Shown in pieces: positions 11,667 to 22,694 of a DNA stretch of 64,000 bases. The translations under genes were made by a program, and so were the position numbers. How positions within the stretch are numbered: the first letter of the stretch is position 1; each line of letters opens with the position of its first letter. Location of the stretch: NCBI GenBank assembly GCA_002812745.2, contig NCSJ02000007.1, positions 124,001-188,000 on the forward strand, written 5' to 3'. Origin of the DNA: Scytalidium lignicola. Its lineage: Eukaryota; Ascomycota; Leotiomycetes. Below the pieces are notes generated by a model. It was not told the DNA's origin and ran no database searches. It was given only the letters and a program-made list of their open reading frames with translations.

Positions 11667-11680
11667 TCCGCTTTTCCGCC
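11667..11680 (-). promoter_or_regulatory. GCGGAAA tandem (CGG-N5-CGG) upstream of the alcohol dehydrogenase
   Basis: The minus strand reads GGCGGAAAAGCGGA, two CGGAA/CGGA half-sites in direct repeat with five bases between the CGG triplets. It lies 152 bp before the ATG at 11515. The same tandem occurs at 17211, 23956 and 26328. Direct-repeat CGG triplets are a known class of Zn2Cys6 target. Binding here is inferred. Confidence 0.6.
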
Positions 11681-11772
11681 GGGTTCTATCAACTTTACTT
11701 GAAGTTTTTGTAGATCCGCCGCTAACGGTTAATTCTGGAGGAAAATGCCCTGGCTAATCTTAAGTCTAGAGT

Positions 11773-12383
11773 ATAATTAAATCCATTTAGGCATTTATTT
11801 ATTTATACTTGCTAAAACTAGTATTAGACTACATTGCAAACATAATTTAATCTTGTATTTGCATGTAAATTAATATTATATAAAAAAATTCACCAATGCA
11901 ATAATTTAATTCAACTAATTATATAATACAACCAACTACTTAAGTTACAACCGTTAGTTTTTCTTTCTATGGTCTAACTTAGAAATATATAATATCTATA
12001 TAACTTATAACTTGTAAATTTAATTATAATTACAGGTTTTACAGACTTATAATTACAAATTATTATCAGCTTATTTTAATTATGCATTTTTAATAACATT
12101 TTTTATATTTATATGTTGTTGTACCTGAATTCGATGGAATATCTTGATTTACTAACAAATTGTATAGATACAAATTCAGTAAGAAAACACTAGTACCGGA
12201 GAATTTGTACGCATTTAGATAAACCGTGTGCATTTAGGTATCCCCTATATTTGTATACCTGAATTTGCTTGTAGATCTTTGATAACTAACAAATTGTATG
12301 GGAGAATAATATGCGTTGTAACGCTAATACCGGTCTTGGCAAGTTTGAATAAATAGGTAAGTACCCTAAATGGATTTAATTAT
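11773..12383. mobile_element. MITE-like AT-rich element (A) with 19 bp perfect terminal inverted repeats
   Basis: ATAATTAAATCCATTTAGG at 11773-11791 is repeated exactly in inverse at 12365-12383. If the repeat is taken to start at ATTAAATCC, both ends are flanked by TA, as after Tc1/mariner-type insertion. The roughly 600 bp interior is very AT-rich and non-coding. It contains an imperfect direct repeat (12121-12165 and 12255-12299, sharing the ACTAACAAATTGTAT block). There is no transposase, so it would be a non-autonomous element. It separates the alcohol dehydrogenase promoter from the esterase 3' end. Confidence 0.6.
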
Positions 12384-12449
12384 GGCCTAAATCTATCCGC
12401 ATTTCCTAAGGTTCGGGAAGAGCTCTAATAATTATGCGTTACGTATAGA

Positions 12450-13591
12450 TCATTTCTTGGGTACTTGTCTTTTAATGAAGCTAAGAATCTTCCCATCGCT
12501 CTCGGCCTCCATTGCCCTGCTCGCCAGCCAGCCGCCGATCTGGAAGGTGTGTATCTGGCGCTCTGGGAAATGAGTTTCCACCTTTCCAAGCTCTCTCTCA
12601 CATCGATCTGCCCATAATTTTGAGTCCATGTAGAGGACTTCGGCCTTCCCAGCGGAAACGAATTGTGGCGGAAGACCCTTCAATGATTCTCGTCGTAAAG
12701 GGGAGACACGCGGGTCACCGCGGGATTTGATAAGAGAACCACAATAAACGTCGATGCAGTCCGTCCGCGTGGATTCGTCGTCAAAGGTGGTGAGCCAGTC
12801 CGTGGCCTGGTTTGGTGAATGACCGGTGTATTCCTGGGTCAGATCCATCCAAGGAGAAAACATGATAGTCGCTGCAGGCATCTGAGAAGGAAGGTTTTCA
12901 AGAATATGGTACGTAGTGGAGATGGCCAAGTTTCCACCAGCGGAATCTCCGACCACAAAGATGTTACTGCACGGATATCCCGAGTCAACGCAGTATTTGT
13001 ATGCCGAGTACATTGAAAGCAGACTTGCCGGATACGGTTTCGCGGTTGACAAGGCTGGACGACTTTGATCAGGAGTGATCTTACAGAATGCGTAAGGCAC
13101 TTACGATATTCAACAGCTAGAATTCTCAAGTCCAAACTATAGTCTTTCAAAGCTTTGCGAACCCATCTTCGATATGTTGCGTGGTACTGCCTTGCTTCTC
13201 CAGCCATAAACCCACCGCCGTGAGCATGAATCCATACGGCATCGGCACCAACCAGTGTTGGCTGTGTTGGCTGCTTCTTCATCTCGTTGTTGACATACAA
13301 GAATCCTTGGAAGCCCAAATCCTTGGAACTTGTCTTCTCCGGTGGAAACGGAAAGCCGTCATAGCTGCTGATCCAGCGAGGTCGAACGAGAACAAGTCGC
13401 CAATTGTAATCGAATGTGGCACTGAACAGCGACGTGCTAAAGGCAATCCAAAGAGAAGTGCCCGGGTCTCCTCCCATGAGGCGGATGAAAAGATTCCTAA
13501 GAATACGATTCGGTACCCGGTAGCAGATGGCAAGAAATGCTCCAAGTGTGGCAAAGGGAGAAGACACGCATGTTGTAAAATGGGCCACCAT
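12450..13591 (-). CDS. alpha/beta-hydrolase, hormone-sensitive-lipase (HSL) type esterase
   Basis: Two exons on the minus strand, 13591-13105 and 13054-12450, separated by a 49 bp intron with a CTGAT branch-like site. They give 363 residues. The HSL-family oxyanion motif is HGGG at 124-127 (IHAHGGGFMAGE), and the VEYPLS segment is rebuilt exactly across the splice. The nucleophile is Ser200 in GDSAGG. The acid region is around VSAGKAEVLYMDS and the catalytic His is probably that in IHTFQIGGW near the end. An N-terminal hydrophobic segment (residues 10-25) could anchor it to a membrane. HSL-type enzymes hydrolyse carboxyl esters or lactones, which fits a role after the neighbouring Baeyer-Villiger monooxygenase (inference). 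It diverges from the Zn2Cys6 gene, and a CGG-N11-CCG palindrome lies 136 bp before its start. Confidence 0.88.
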
Positions 13592-13726
13592 GACTACAGC
13601 AGGAGCTGAAATTCCGATGAAAAAATTTCTAATGTCCCTTCATGACAAGCTTGGGGTTTGCTCCTTTAGAGAACCGATTTTGACCTAGGGGGGGCTGAGC
13701 GTACGGCGTCGTGCATGATTAATGAT

Positions 13727-13747
13727 GGCGGAAATGTCTTTTCCGCC
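13727..13747. promoter_or_regulatory. CGG-N11-CCG palindrome in the esterase / regulator divergent promoter
   Basis: GGCGGAAA (13727-13734) and TTTCCGCC (13740-13747) form a perfect inverted repeat around five bases. The CGG and CCG triplets are 11 bases apart, the Gal4-type spacing. It is 136 bp upstream of the esterase ATG and 572 bp upstream of the regulator ATG. The half-site GCGGAAA is the one found in the other promoters of the cluster. Confidence 0.65.
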
Positions 13748-14318
13748 ATTTTTGCGTGGACATGGGCCTAGGTGCCCGCCAGTGCGCCAGATTTGTACAG
13801 TAATGCTACACCAAGCCAAACCCATCTGAGTCGACGTTGCGATGAGTGCAGACCGCATAGACGCTTCCAACGATCTTTCTTTTGTAAGAATAAGGACTTG
13901 ATGGTAGGATTGCGATAGGAGTTTGACGGCAAAAGTAAATTATCAAACCTTGCACGGCGAGGGTTGGGCTCGACAGCAAAACCAACCAACTACCGGACAG
14001 TGATTTCAGGGGTTCTAGAACAATGTAACGAAATCATCCTTTGTGGTTACTCCGCAGTGCGTCTTTCACTTTTATTATGTGGGCCCCAGTATCTCTGGTC
14101 TGAGTAGTAGTGCTATAAAAAGTGGTAAGGCGGGGAAGCGCAACCTTGGCAGAAGACATCCAAGACATCCAGCGCCCCGAACACACTCTTACCCCGGCCT
14201 AACACCTTCCCCGCATGAGGGAGGTTGACGCTCCACAACTCCAACTTGTCTTCCCCTCCAACCTTCTCTTCCTTTCCATTCGGGATGATGTGCATTGCCC
14301 TGACTCTGCGGTGCAGCA

Positions 14319-17101
14319 ATGGTTCGGAGGTCTGCGGATTCTGTTGTGAAAACAAATCGCCACGCAAGCAGAGCAAGTCTCGCTTGCACCAGATGTAAAC
14401 GGGCAAAGCGGAGATGCGACATCTCTCAGACTCCAGCGGGGGTTCAGTCGTGCTCGTCCTGCCGGCTTAAAAACGAAGAGTGCGAGATTCGGATTGAAGA
14501 CGATAAGAGAAGAGGCAAGCAGCGAGGGAAAACGGAGAGATTGCAGTCTCGAATTGCAGCGCTCGAAGACTTGATCAGAAGAAACTTGGCCAGCGACGAT
14601 GTGGAATCCTGGCTAGCCACCAACAACAATCAACTCGACTCGTCTTACGAATCTAGCGAATATAGACTGGCCGCTGACCAAGTCGAAGAGCCAGAGTCAC
14701 GAAGAGCCCAGCCTATGCAACACGATGCCGCAATATCGCCCCAGCAAGGTCCACCTGGGGTCATCGCGATGCAGAACAGCATTCTGAGCCCGATCATCAG
14801 CACAGTCCCTCTCGGAACTCCGAAGCAAAGTTGGGCAGCAGCATCGATATCGCCTGGGTCGGACCCGACCACCAATGCCGCGCCGGAAGCAGTATTCGGC
14901 CCACTGAAGACACCTTCGACCGTCTCAGATGGATCTTCAACCGTCATGGATGAGGTCACGGCGCGAGCAGGAGAACTGAAGGGCCGCGATGGAAAGAAGA
15001 TGCAATATTTTGGTGCCACCAGCATGTTCTATCACGGAGTTCAAGACGGGGCTCCCCAGTTATCCGCGGAATCCGTGGACGACATCACATCCAGACAACT
15101 CTCCCGCGCGGCGATTCGTGCAGATGCTGAGCCGGAACCCATTGTGATGCACCTGCTGGACCTTTTCTTCGACTGGCAAGCATCGCATCTGAACGTCGTC
15201 GATCGAGACGCTTTCATGCTTCACAGGAGGTTAGACGAAGAGAATCCGGATTATGACGATCGGACTTTCTACTCTCCGGCTTTGCTCTATGCAATCATCA
15301 GTCTGGCGTCGCTGATCAGCCCGGACCGTGGCGTTCGAAGATATTCATCATCCAACGGTGGTACTCCCGGAGACTTGTTCTTGCGAAAAGCAAGAGCTTT
15401 GCTGGATATGGAAATTGGCAACTCGACAACAACAACAGCCCAGGCGGCTTTGTTGGTTGGGTCCTGGTACGGGGCGGTGGGACACACCTCCCTGGGCTGG
15501 ACATATTCCGGTCAGTCTGTTTGAATTCCCGTTGAAGATTTGAATTTGTATTGACGCCTTTCAAGGCGCTTCTTTTAGGATGTGCTATGAGCTTGGATTG
15601 CACATGAACTGCTCGAGGGCGGTTGCGCATGGCCAGATGTCTCCCGAAGTTGCGGAAAATAGAAAGCGCATTTTCTGGGGCTGTTACATGCAAGATAAGT
15701 AAGTATTCGATCTGACAGTCATCCGAACACCCTCCCCCCCCCCCCAAAAAAAGGTAGTTCAAAGCTAANTGCTGTGGGGATGATTAAGATTATGGAGCGC
15801 GTACTGCGGTCGTCCGTCATTTTTCATGGACTGGGATATTTCTGTGGATGCACCCGAAGGACGCTTTTCTGGAGCTACCCAGCTTTCGGACAGTGATATT
15901 TTAACCAAATTAAGACAGGGCATGGTGTACTTGTCCAAAAGATGTTCCGAAACTCTGCTTTCGCTGTACTCCCAACGTCACAACTCCAAGCCGGATGGAC
16001 TACTACGAGTCGCCACGCGCATTCACGAGGATCTCTACAAGTGGCACGAGCAGCTCCCCGTCGAGCTGGACTGGCCACGACGAGACGGAAAAGGACCTCC
16101 CTCTCCAGGTATTTTGGCTTTACAGTGCGTGGCTTCGTCCGCTCGTCGTGCCATGGTGGCAGTTGCTAATGATTGGCAGCATGCAATTTTACTTTGTTCT
16201 TATTCTCATCCACCGGCCTTTACTGCACATGTCGGCTGCCCAACAAGCAATTGCAAATTCCGATCGCGGCACGATCGATTCAGCAACCGTCTGTACGCTG
16301 GCAGCGACAAACATCGCCAAGCTGGTTCGCGACTACCAACAGTTCTACTGCTTGAAGAGAATCTCCAGTCCCGCCGTTCACTTTACGTTCATCGCTGCAA
16401 CAATTCACATCGTGAACTTCAGGTTGTTTAAGGAGGAGAGATGTCAGTTTTTGCTGCACGGATGTCTGGCAGCGTTGACCGAGATGGGCGAGTCGTATCC
16501 GATAGGCCGAAAGGCGGTCTGCGTTCTGCAGGATTTGATGGAGAGGTGGAAACCGCAAAGTGAGCCGCTAAGGCATGAGAAGAACACCTTGCAGTCATTG
16601 GATGACGATGATGATGTTGTTGAACGGTTTGGTTCCAAGTACAACTTCACGAGTAGCTTGGAAAATCGTAGGGTAGCAGTGGATGCCGAACGATTCCAGC
16701 AAAAGTTGGTTTTTATAATATGTGTGCCTCGAGTCCGAAAAAGGCTGACCTGCATCGATAGGACAACAGACCGTTCCAAATCCGAACCACACAGTGCCGT
16801 GCAGAATTTTGAACCTTTCGACTGGTCAGAGTACAACTCGCCAATCGAATTACCTCCGCTCTTTGACACGTCAATGATTCCCATCCCAGACGCCGAATCT
16901 CAGGGCATCGAAACCGGACCGTCAGCCGAGCTTAGGAATGTAGTAATGTGCCCGGAACAATCCGCATTCGGTCAATACCAAGGAGCCTCTTTCACGATCA
17001 ATGACGTAGAATTTGACCTTGGACTGCCTTTAAATGATGCTACGCTCTCCTCCTTCTACGGGACATCCTTTGCTCTAATGAATGGATTGCCACCATTGTA
17101 G
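14319..17101 (+). CDS. Zn2Cys6 fungal transcription factor, candidate cluster regulator
   Basis: Four exons, 14319-15510, 15566-15698, 15789-16124 and 16180-17101, give 860 residues. The zinc cluster is C23-x2-C26-x6-C33-x11-C45-x2-C48-x6-C55. A basic linker and a short heptad-like stretch (TERLQSRIAALEDLI) suited to dimerisation follow it. The fungal-specific transcription factor middle domain is recognisable at LGWTYSGASFRMCYELGLHMNC and DKLWSAYCGRPSF, both rebuilt across introns. A 57-base stretch at 16704-16760 is in frame but has GT...GCTGAC...TAG ends and may be an unrecognised intron, which would shorten the protein by 19 residues. The intron at 15699-15788 holds long C and A runs and an ambiguous base. 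It sits in the middle of the cluster whose promoters share a CGG-type motif, so it is the natural candidate activator (inference). Confidence 0.88.
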
Positions 17102-17210
17102 AAATGTTCACCGAGATGTCCCGGATATCGAAATCTCGCTCAACAGGTGTTGGTGGTCCATTTTCCGGTTCCTTATGCAAATGTTGAAATTTTCAGAATT
17201 CTAATCGTAT

Positions 17211-17225
17211 GCGGAAATGCGGATA
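17211..17225 (+). promoter_or_regulatory. GCGGAAA tandem (CGG-N5-CGG) upstream of the DenD-like gene
   Basis: GCGGAAATGCGGATA, two CGG triplets in direct repeat with a five-base gap, 144 bp before the ATG at 17369. It has the same arrangement as the sites at 11667, 23956 and 26328. Confidence 0.6.
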
Positions 17226-17368
17226 TTTAATATCATCCGAGACTCCCGAGGTGGCATATTCACCAGTGGGTTATGTCACGGCTACATTATCAGGTAAGTT
17301 AAGCCGTGCAGTTATATCTCATCCAGATATCCATTGCTGAAGATACGATTTTCCAGATAAGTCAAACA

Positions 17369-18361
17369 ATGCGTCGTATTCTCATTACTGGTGGCGCCGG
17401 ATTTGTTGGGCAACAGCTCGCTCAAAAACTGTTGCAAGATGGTCGGCATACAGTTATCCTAACTGATATCGTGGATCCGCCAATTCCATCTGGAATTGAT
17501 GCCACGGAAAACCTCATCATTGCCAAAGCAAATCTTTGCACTGAGAGTACCAACATCCTCGAACATGCCTGTCGGCCGGATGGTTCTCCACCAGACGCTG
17601 TCATCATCCTTCATGGCATCATGTCTGGAAAATCCGAGGCAGATTTCGATCTGGGAATGGCGGTCAATGTTGACGGGACTCGAGCCTTGCTAGATGCCTT
17701 GAGAGCAAAAACGTCGCTGCACGCTTCGGGATTACCAAGAGTTATCTTCGCCTCTAGTCTTGCTGTGTACGGCCCTCCGTATTGCTCCAAAGTTTCGGAG
17801 GCAACCAAACCATTGCCCCAGTCCAGCTACGGTGCTGAGAAGGCCATCTGCGAAATTCTTATTTGTGAATACAGCCGGCGAAAATTCATTGACGGCCTTG
17901 TCTTACGCTTTCCCACTGTGAGCGTCAGGCCGGGTGCGCCTGCCCCTGCAGCGTCGGCGTTTCTGTCCGGAATCATACGAGAACCACTGAACGGAGTTGA
18001 AACTGAAGTGCCCATTGATGATGATGGCTTCGAGTCTTGGATATGCTCTCCCTCGATATTGATAACAAATCTGTGTCACGCCCTTTCTTTGCCACCTGAA
18101 GCCGTGACGAACGAGAGAGTGGTCAATTTGCCAGGCATCGTTGTTTCCATTGCCGATATGCTTCGTGCACTTGAGAAGTATGGAGGAAACGACGTATTGA
18201 ACCTGGTCAGGCGCAAAGCTGATCCTGCCGCCGAACGTATTCTGAGGAGTTGGCCGGTTCATTTTGATATCACCACAGCACAGGGACTCGGATTTCAGAA
18301 AGACGAGTCGTTCGATCAAATCACAAAACAATACGTGGAATATCTAGCAGTAGATAAATAG
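17369..18361 (+). CDS. denD-like: NAD-dependent epimerase/dehydratase-fold dehydrogenase, D-erythronate dehydrogenase (DenD) type
   Basis: Intronless, 330 residues. I start at the ATG in AACAATGCG at 17369 because the frame upstream begins without ATG and the Rossmann fold starts immediately after it. GGAGFVG is at 8-14, the catalytic Tyr154 and Lys158 are in SSYGAEKAICE, and Ser129/130 are in FASSLAVYG. Length, the LHGIMSG segment and the FPTVSVRPGAPAPAASAF region match the bacterial DenD group, which oxidises C2 of four-carbon acid sugars (D-erythronate) with NAD in the route described with OtnI, OtnK and OtnC. The adjacent gene encodes an OtnK-type kinase, which supports this placement. 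Substrate assignment in a fungus is inference. A CGG-N5-CGG site lies 144 bp upstream. Confidence 0.85.
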   Translation: MRRILITGGAGFVGQQLAQKLLQDGRHTVILTDIVDPPIPSGIDATENLIIAKANLCTESTNILEHACRPDGSPPDAVIILHGIMSGKSEADFDLGMAVNVDGTRALLDALRAKTSLHASGLPRVIFASSLAVYGPPYCSKVSEATKPLPQSSYGAEKAICEILICEYSRRKFIDGLVLRFPTVSVRPGAPAPAASAFLSGIIREPLNGVETEVPIDDDGFESWICSPSILITNLCHALSLPPEAVTNERVVNLPGIVVSIADMLRALEKYGGNDVLNLVRRKADPAAERILRSWPVHFDITTAQGLGFQKDESFDQITKQYVEYLAVDK

Positions 18362-18595
18362 AAATGAAAATTTTTTTTAGTCTAGGTTTATCATTTGATC
18401 CTTGGCAATTTTTCAGAGTATCGTGTGAATACACGTTTAACTTCGCTTCGGCGTCAATGCTGAGTTTATTGAGACTGACAATGATAAATGTCGCTTTTAG
18501 GATTCAAATAATAATCGTAAGAGTACAAGTACAATTGATTGATATTAAGAATGCTCGCTAATTTACTTTGCTCCAAAAACAATATTCCTGCCCAA

Positions 18596-20113
18596 TCACT
18601 CTGCCCACTGCTCAACTATTTCTGCAAGAGTAGAATCGTCTCCCACATTTCCAGGAAATACCACGTAGGGAATACCAGGGAACTTGGATTCGTTGTCGTC
18701 ATTGATCCAAACCGGTACGCCGGGCGCAGCTTGCCCAGTCACTCGAGCTCGTTTCATGCCCAGGGCTTTGCTGGCCATGTCAGATGAAGTAATACCTCCC
18801 TGTTTTGATCAGCACTCAACCCCCCAAAAAGCTGTTTGGTCACGATCTTGTACCTTGGCAATGAAATATCTTGGGCAGATTTGGTTGTTCCTCGCTATTT
18901 GTACAAGCCCACTCATAACCAGCGAGCCAAGAGCGAGGTTGTCTTTTCCATCTCCTCGAGTCACCAGTTTCCGGCTTGTCATCAACAAAACGTCTTTACC
19001 GGATTGTAGGCAATGTTCAAGATCGGCCGTAGCAGCCTCGATGGTCTTTGTTCTGTTCGAGCCGGTCAATTGATCAATCTGTACCTCAATAACATGTAAT
19101 TTGTCAGCTCTTCGTGAAATCAGTGCGGTTAGCTGCGCTGTGGTTTTAGGGACATAGGAGCCAGCAACAATCAAAGCTCCTCTCGGCTTATCTGAGACTT
19201 GGAAGTTGATATCCGTGCGACCCAGAGGAGCTATGCGAGCAATGCCGAGTCTTGAAGACACAAAAGCTGCTCCGGTACGATATAAGAACTTCTTGCCGGA
19301 GCTCCTGGCTCTAAGCAAGCCTGCACAAAAGACATCCATGTCATTCGGTTCCACCGCGTTGACGATGACAACGCTTGGCCTTTTCACGGCTTGAAGAATA
19401 TCGTCGATGCACCCCGGGCCCCCGATTCGGACATCTGTAAGGCTTATGCTTGTAACCTGCTCGGCCGTAAATCGACCTGGGGCCTTCTCATGGACGTAGT
19501 TGCGAAGGTTACTGCTCTTGTATCCAAAACTTGCGTCAGCTGCGAAAGGGGTCTGGGCCGCCGGCACGAGCACGTCCCCAGATTTGACGTAGTGAACATC
19601 ATCAATTGTGAACCTTCCACCTTCGAAAAAGTAGGGTGCCACAATCCAAGCATCAAAGGTCCCAAAAATCTCGTCAGCGATGTCCGGCTCAAGAGGAAAA
19701 TGGCCACGCAAAGTAGAGTCTCCGCGAAGTACAATCTCAACCTCGGTTCTCATCATTTGTGCAACGGTTTTGACGGCTTTGCAAATGGATCGCATCAAAT
19801 CTCTGGCTCCATCGGGTGGATAAGCACGAGAATTGGTCAAAATGAAGAAACCGCGTGGCTCTGTTTTGAATTCGCAAACGAGATCGTCGATACCCCATGT
19901 CGTGAGGACGGAAATGTTGTGGCAGGTCTGGGTCCCAGTAGGATCGTCATCAAGAACCACCAGCACGGGAGGGGATTTCCTGGAATCAAGGTGCTCGAGA
20001 ATCTCCTTGTGAGGATCCGAATGCGTATATGGAGGCGGTAATCTTGACAAGGCGTCCGAGACGGGGACGGGCTTCGCATCTGCATGACAGTGAGGGTGAG
20101 CCATCCGCTTCAT
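18596..20113 (-). CDS. otnK-like: four-carbon acid sugar kinase (OtnK / DUF1537 family)
   Basis: Two exons on the minus strand, 20113-18854 and 18799-18596, give about 487 residues. The first in-frame ATG is 20113, and 20104 is an alternative. The N-terminal domain has VVLDDDPTGTQT (DDDPTG at 55-60) and VLRGDSTLRGHFPLEPD (about 128-143), both hallmarks of the DUF1537 sugar-binding domain. The C-terminal nucleotide-binding domain is seen in GGITSSDMA, rebuilt over the intron, and PGIPYVVFPGNVGDD near the end. Characterised members phosphorylate 3-oxo or 2-hydroxy four-carbon acid sugars such as threonate derivatives with ATP. It converges on the DenD-like gene with only 234 bp between them. 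The decarboxylase/aldolase and isomerase partners known from bacteria are not in this window. Confidence 0.9.
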
Positions 20114-20434
20114 CACACGACAGGTTTTTACCTACCGGCCATTTTTCTCCGGGCTCTATTTTGGTTTTAGGTCCAAAGAAGTATAAGAAATCAACGATGT
20201 GGTTGTAAAGTCCCAAAGCTCGACTCCTTCGATCAGGTGATTCATTTGGCATTGATTCAAAACCCTTAAAAACTACGCAAAAGTTGTCGCTACTGCTATT
20301 ACGCAGCTTTCAAAAAGTCATTTGTATTCTAATGGAATAATCTATTCCGCAAGTCCGTACATCCACGATCCACCAAATTTGCGAAACAAACCTGAACTTG
20401 TACTTGGCGTTCAATCACGCCGTCGAAGAATATT

Positions 20435-20459
20435 GCTGCGGAAATCAGGTTTCCGCAGC
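20435..20459. promoter_or_regulatory. CGG-N11-CCG palindrome in the kinase / monooxygenase divergent promoter
   Basis: GCTGCGGAAA (20435-20444) and TTTCCGCAGC (20450-20459) form a perfect 10 bp inverted repeat around TCAGG. CGG and CCG are 11 bases apart. It lies 133 bp before the monooxygenase ATG at 20592 and 322 bp before the kinase ATG. The inner half-site GCGGAAA is identical to that at 13727. Confidence 0.7.
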
Positions 20460-20591
20460 GAGTCTTGTGCTGACATGGTACAACAAAGGCCACTTCATTT
20501 CTAACCGGGAGAACTGGAGTCGAACCTGGATTTTTCAATTAAATAATATCCCATCCTTTTCAGACTCTGCAATTTGGAATAGAAACTCAAA

Positions 20592-22467
20592 ATGAGTGCG
20601 CCGACCACTGCCATAATAATTGGTGCCGGCCCTGCGGGGATCGCCATGGGCTATCATCTAAAAAAAAAAGCTAGGGACAAATGATTTTGCCATTTTTGAT
20701 CAAAATCCAGAAGCTGGAGGGACTTGGTATTCTAACAGCTATCCTGGCTGCGGTATGACTCCTCGAAAGGTGTGTTGTCTGGCATCTGTTGATCGGCCCA
20801 AATAGGTTGCGACGTCCCATCCCACTTTTATTCTTTCTCGTTTGCGTTGAATCCGAACTGGTCCAGACCCTTGTGTGAGAGGGATGAGATTCTTACTTGT
20901 ATGAGTTGTCCGAATATCTTGCCAAGTCTTCATTTGCTTAAATTTCTGTCAGATCTCAACGAGGTGGTTGATCGAAACGATCTTCGACCTCATATGGTGT
21001 TTAGCACGCCTTGTCTTGGAGCCAAGTGGGATGAATTTAGTTCGACTTGGGAAGTCTTCTTTAGAAATACCAAGACTGGGCATCGGTACTCTCGTAGAGC
21101 ACGTGTGCTGGTTTCCGCAACTGGTTTCTTTTCCTTGCCCAAGTATCCTGAAGTCCCGGGCCTGGATTCATATGAAGGTCCAGCTTGGCATTCTGGCCGT
21201 TGGGACCACAGTGTTGATCTTGCGGGCAAGAATATCGCCGTGATTGGAAATGGTTGCAGTGGTTGCCAAGTCATCCCGGCCATAGCCCCAAAAGTCAAGT
21301 CCATCACGCACTATGCACGCAGCAAGCAATGGTTCTTTGCCAGAGTAAGTGGACAAGCAATCCTAACGAAGACTTTATATATTAACTACTTTGAAAGCCA
21401 AACATGCCATACACTTCTTTCCAGAAGTGGTGCTTCCGGAATGTTCCAATGTGGATGCGATGGAATCGATTTTGGATATATTTCAATGTTGATGCGCTCT
21501 TCCTCGAATACGTTAACCTTCCTGAGTCAGCTGCTCTTCGGAATGTGAGCCAGAAGGAGGCTTATGACTACATGGTGAAGACTGCCCCAAAGGAGTATCT
21601 CGAGCAACTAATTCCGGACTATCCTGTTGGTTGCAAACGTCGCGTCCTTGATCCAGGCTACCTTGAGGCTCTCCATCGCAAAAACGTGCATTTGGAACCA
21701 CGCAAGATTGATCATATCGATGCGCAAGGTGTTGTGCTCGCTGATGGCAGTAGATCTAACTATGATGCCATCGTCTACGCCACTGGTTTCAAGACCCAAG
21801 CATTCCTTGCGCCGATGGAGATTGTTGGTCAAGGGGGCCAGACATTGAATGATCACTGGAAAGAGTCTGACGGTTGTCAAGCCTACCATGGCACAACCGT
21901 GTCAGGCTTCCCAAATCTGGCCATCTTGTTTGGGCCGAATGCTTCTCCGGCTCACAACTCAGTCATTTATTCCGTCGAAGTTCAAGTGGAGTACGTGATG
22001 AAGACCTTCTTTGAGCCACTTGTTTCGAAGAGAGCGAATACTATCGTGGTCAAGCGGAGCGCCGAAGATTATGACTGCAACCTCGTCCAGCTTGGTCTCA
22101 AGGACAGCGTCTGGCACAGCGGATGCACGAACTGGACCCTCAACGAGTTTGGCCGTAACTGCTCCAACTTCCCAGGATACGTTAGAAGTTTCTGGTGGAA
22201 ATTGTACACTCCGAAGTGGGGAGACTACATCCTTCTGGTAAGCCGACTGGGTTTTCGTTGATAATTTTATGCTAACTGTGCCTCTAGGGTGGAGAAAAAA
22301 CTTGGCGCTTCCGTTACATGGCAATGAAACTGCGACAGCATCTACGCACTTACAGCTGGCTAGTCTCATTTGGCCTCGTTGCGGCGTATCTCCAGCATCG
22401 CCATCATGTGTCCATGGCTGCCGTGAAGGAAATTGTTGACAACTCGAGGAGTGCAGTGACAGCTTGA
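20592..22467 (+). CDS. flavin-containing Baeyer-Villiger-type monooxygenase
   Basis: Five exons: 20592-20752, 20806-20898, 20953-21344, 21398-22237 and 22288-22467. They give 554 residues if one base is removed from the A10 run at 20660-20669. As written the frame breaks there (HLKKKAR then stop), while one A fewer reads YHLKKKLGTNDFAIFD and every later phase closes. The intron at 20899-20952 is 54 bases and happens to be open, but removing it rebuilds EILTYLNEVVDRNDL. FAD-binding GAGPAG is at 11-16, the NADPH-binding GNGCSG at 183-188, and the Baeyer-Villiger fingerprint YEGPAWHSGRW at 158-168. ATGF motifs occur twice. The enzyme would insert oxygen beside a carbonyl to make an ester or lactone. 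The C-terminus has one hydrophobic segment. It diverges from the kinase. Confidence 0.88.
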
Positions 22468-22694
22468 GCCTTGTTTTCTTATGTTGTCTTTCCATAAATC
22501 GCATCCTTAGAGTTCTTATTAAATTGCTGACTACCGTATTTAAATACTAAAACATCACAAGCGACAAGACCTTAAATTGCGTGAAGTTGTGGCCGACTTG
22601 AGACCTGCAAGTGCGTTCGGAGGAGCGTCAGGCCACGTGTTTTCTGAGACGAAAGGAGATAGCAAAATCAAATAAACTTATATTTGTAACTTGT
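22468..22694. other. short intergenic between converging genes
   Basis: 227 bp carrying the 3' ends of the monooxygenase and the short-chain dehydrogenase. Nothing else is visible. Confidence 0.4.

Noticed and set aside
13055..13104. Frameshift in the esterase
   Set aside because: A GT-AG intron here (13104-13055) rebuilds the conserved VEYPLS...PYPASL segment in frame.
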